Shown here: piece after piece, positions 5,742 through 5,779 of the stretch
Layout: each line of letters starts with the position of its first letter
How positions within the stretch are numbered: the first letter of the stretch is position 1
Source of the DNA: an uncultured Polyangiaceae bacterium
GTDB lineage: Bacteria > Myxococcota_A > Polyangia > Polyangiales > Polyangiaceae
NCBI GenBank assembly: GCA_938004815.1
Contig: CALKVR010000937.1
Span: 1 to 5,779 of the forward strand
Reading direction: 5' to 3'
Length of the DNA stretch: 5,779 nt
Notes under the pieces: generated by a model
Told to the model about the DNA's origin: nothing
The model's input: the letters and a program-made list of their open reading frames with translations, nothing else
The model's database searches: none
Made by a program: the position numbers and the translations under genes

Positions 5742-5779
5742 CTGTCTCTTATACACATCTGACGCTGCCGACGAAGAGG
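5742..5779. other. Nextera/Tn5 sequencing adapter (not genomic)
   Basis: Positions 5742-5760 are CTGTCTCTTATACACATCT, the 19-base Tn5 mosaic end used in Nextera tagmentation. Positions 5761-5774 are GACGCTGCCGACGA, the reverse complement of the read-1 side adapter. Together this is an exact 33-base match, as I know that adapter, to its reverse complement. The last five bases, AGAGG, are where the i5 index would begin. This is library-preparation sequence left on the contig end, so real genome ends at 5741. Confidence 0.98.

Noticed and set aside
5740..5775. Apparent C-terminal peptide CLLYTSDAADEE of the TPR protein
   Set aside because: It is translated Nextera adapter, not a biological peptide.

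Overview
The window is GC-rich DNA with strong G/C bias at third codon positions. It carries an FHA-domain sigma-54 activator and a tail-anchored Hanks-type Ser/Thr kinase. This combination points to a predatory or soil deltaproteobacterium of the Myxococcota (a Polyangiales-like myxobacterium). That assignment rests on family content and composition, not on a marker gene. The sequence looks like one end of a draft contig, because its last 38 bases are sequencing-library adapter rather than genome.

Layout. Positions 1-923 (minus) hold the N-terminal 307 residues of a sigma-54-dependent activator: an FHA domain followed by an AAA+ domain. Positions 924-1165 are a divergent intergenic region. 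It has a candidate minus-strand promoter in an A+T patch, a short inverted repeat at the predicted transcription start, and a cluster of GC-rich hairpins leading into the next gene. Positions 1166-2026 (plus) encode a nitrilase-superfamily enzyme of the Nit1 / deaminated glutathione amidase type. Positions 2029-2052 form a perfect hairpin, the likely end of that transcript. Positions 2143-2793 (plus) encode an unrecognised 216-residue protein. Twelve bases later comes the 796-residue kinase (2806-5196), probably in the same operon. After a 63-base gap with a good ribosome binding site, a TPR-repeat protein starts at 5260. Its genuine sequence stops at 5741, where the Nextera/Tn5 adapter begins.

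How the genes may work together. The nitrilase is metabolic housekeeping (metabolite repair) and has no visible link to the rest. The hypothetical protein and kinase are plausibly co-expressed. The kinase has a long low-complexity, Thr-rich linker, a coiled-coil stretch and a C-terminal membrane anchor, so it probably signals from the membrane surface. FHA domains read phosphothreonine, so the FHA activator belongs to the same general signalling world, but nothing in the sequence proves that the two are partners. I did not find a mobile element, CRISPR array, RNA gene or clearly novel system. The most solid unexpected observation is the adapter contamination at the 3' end.
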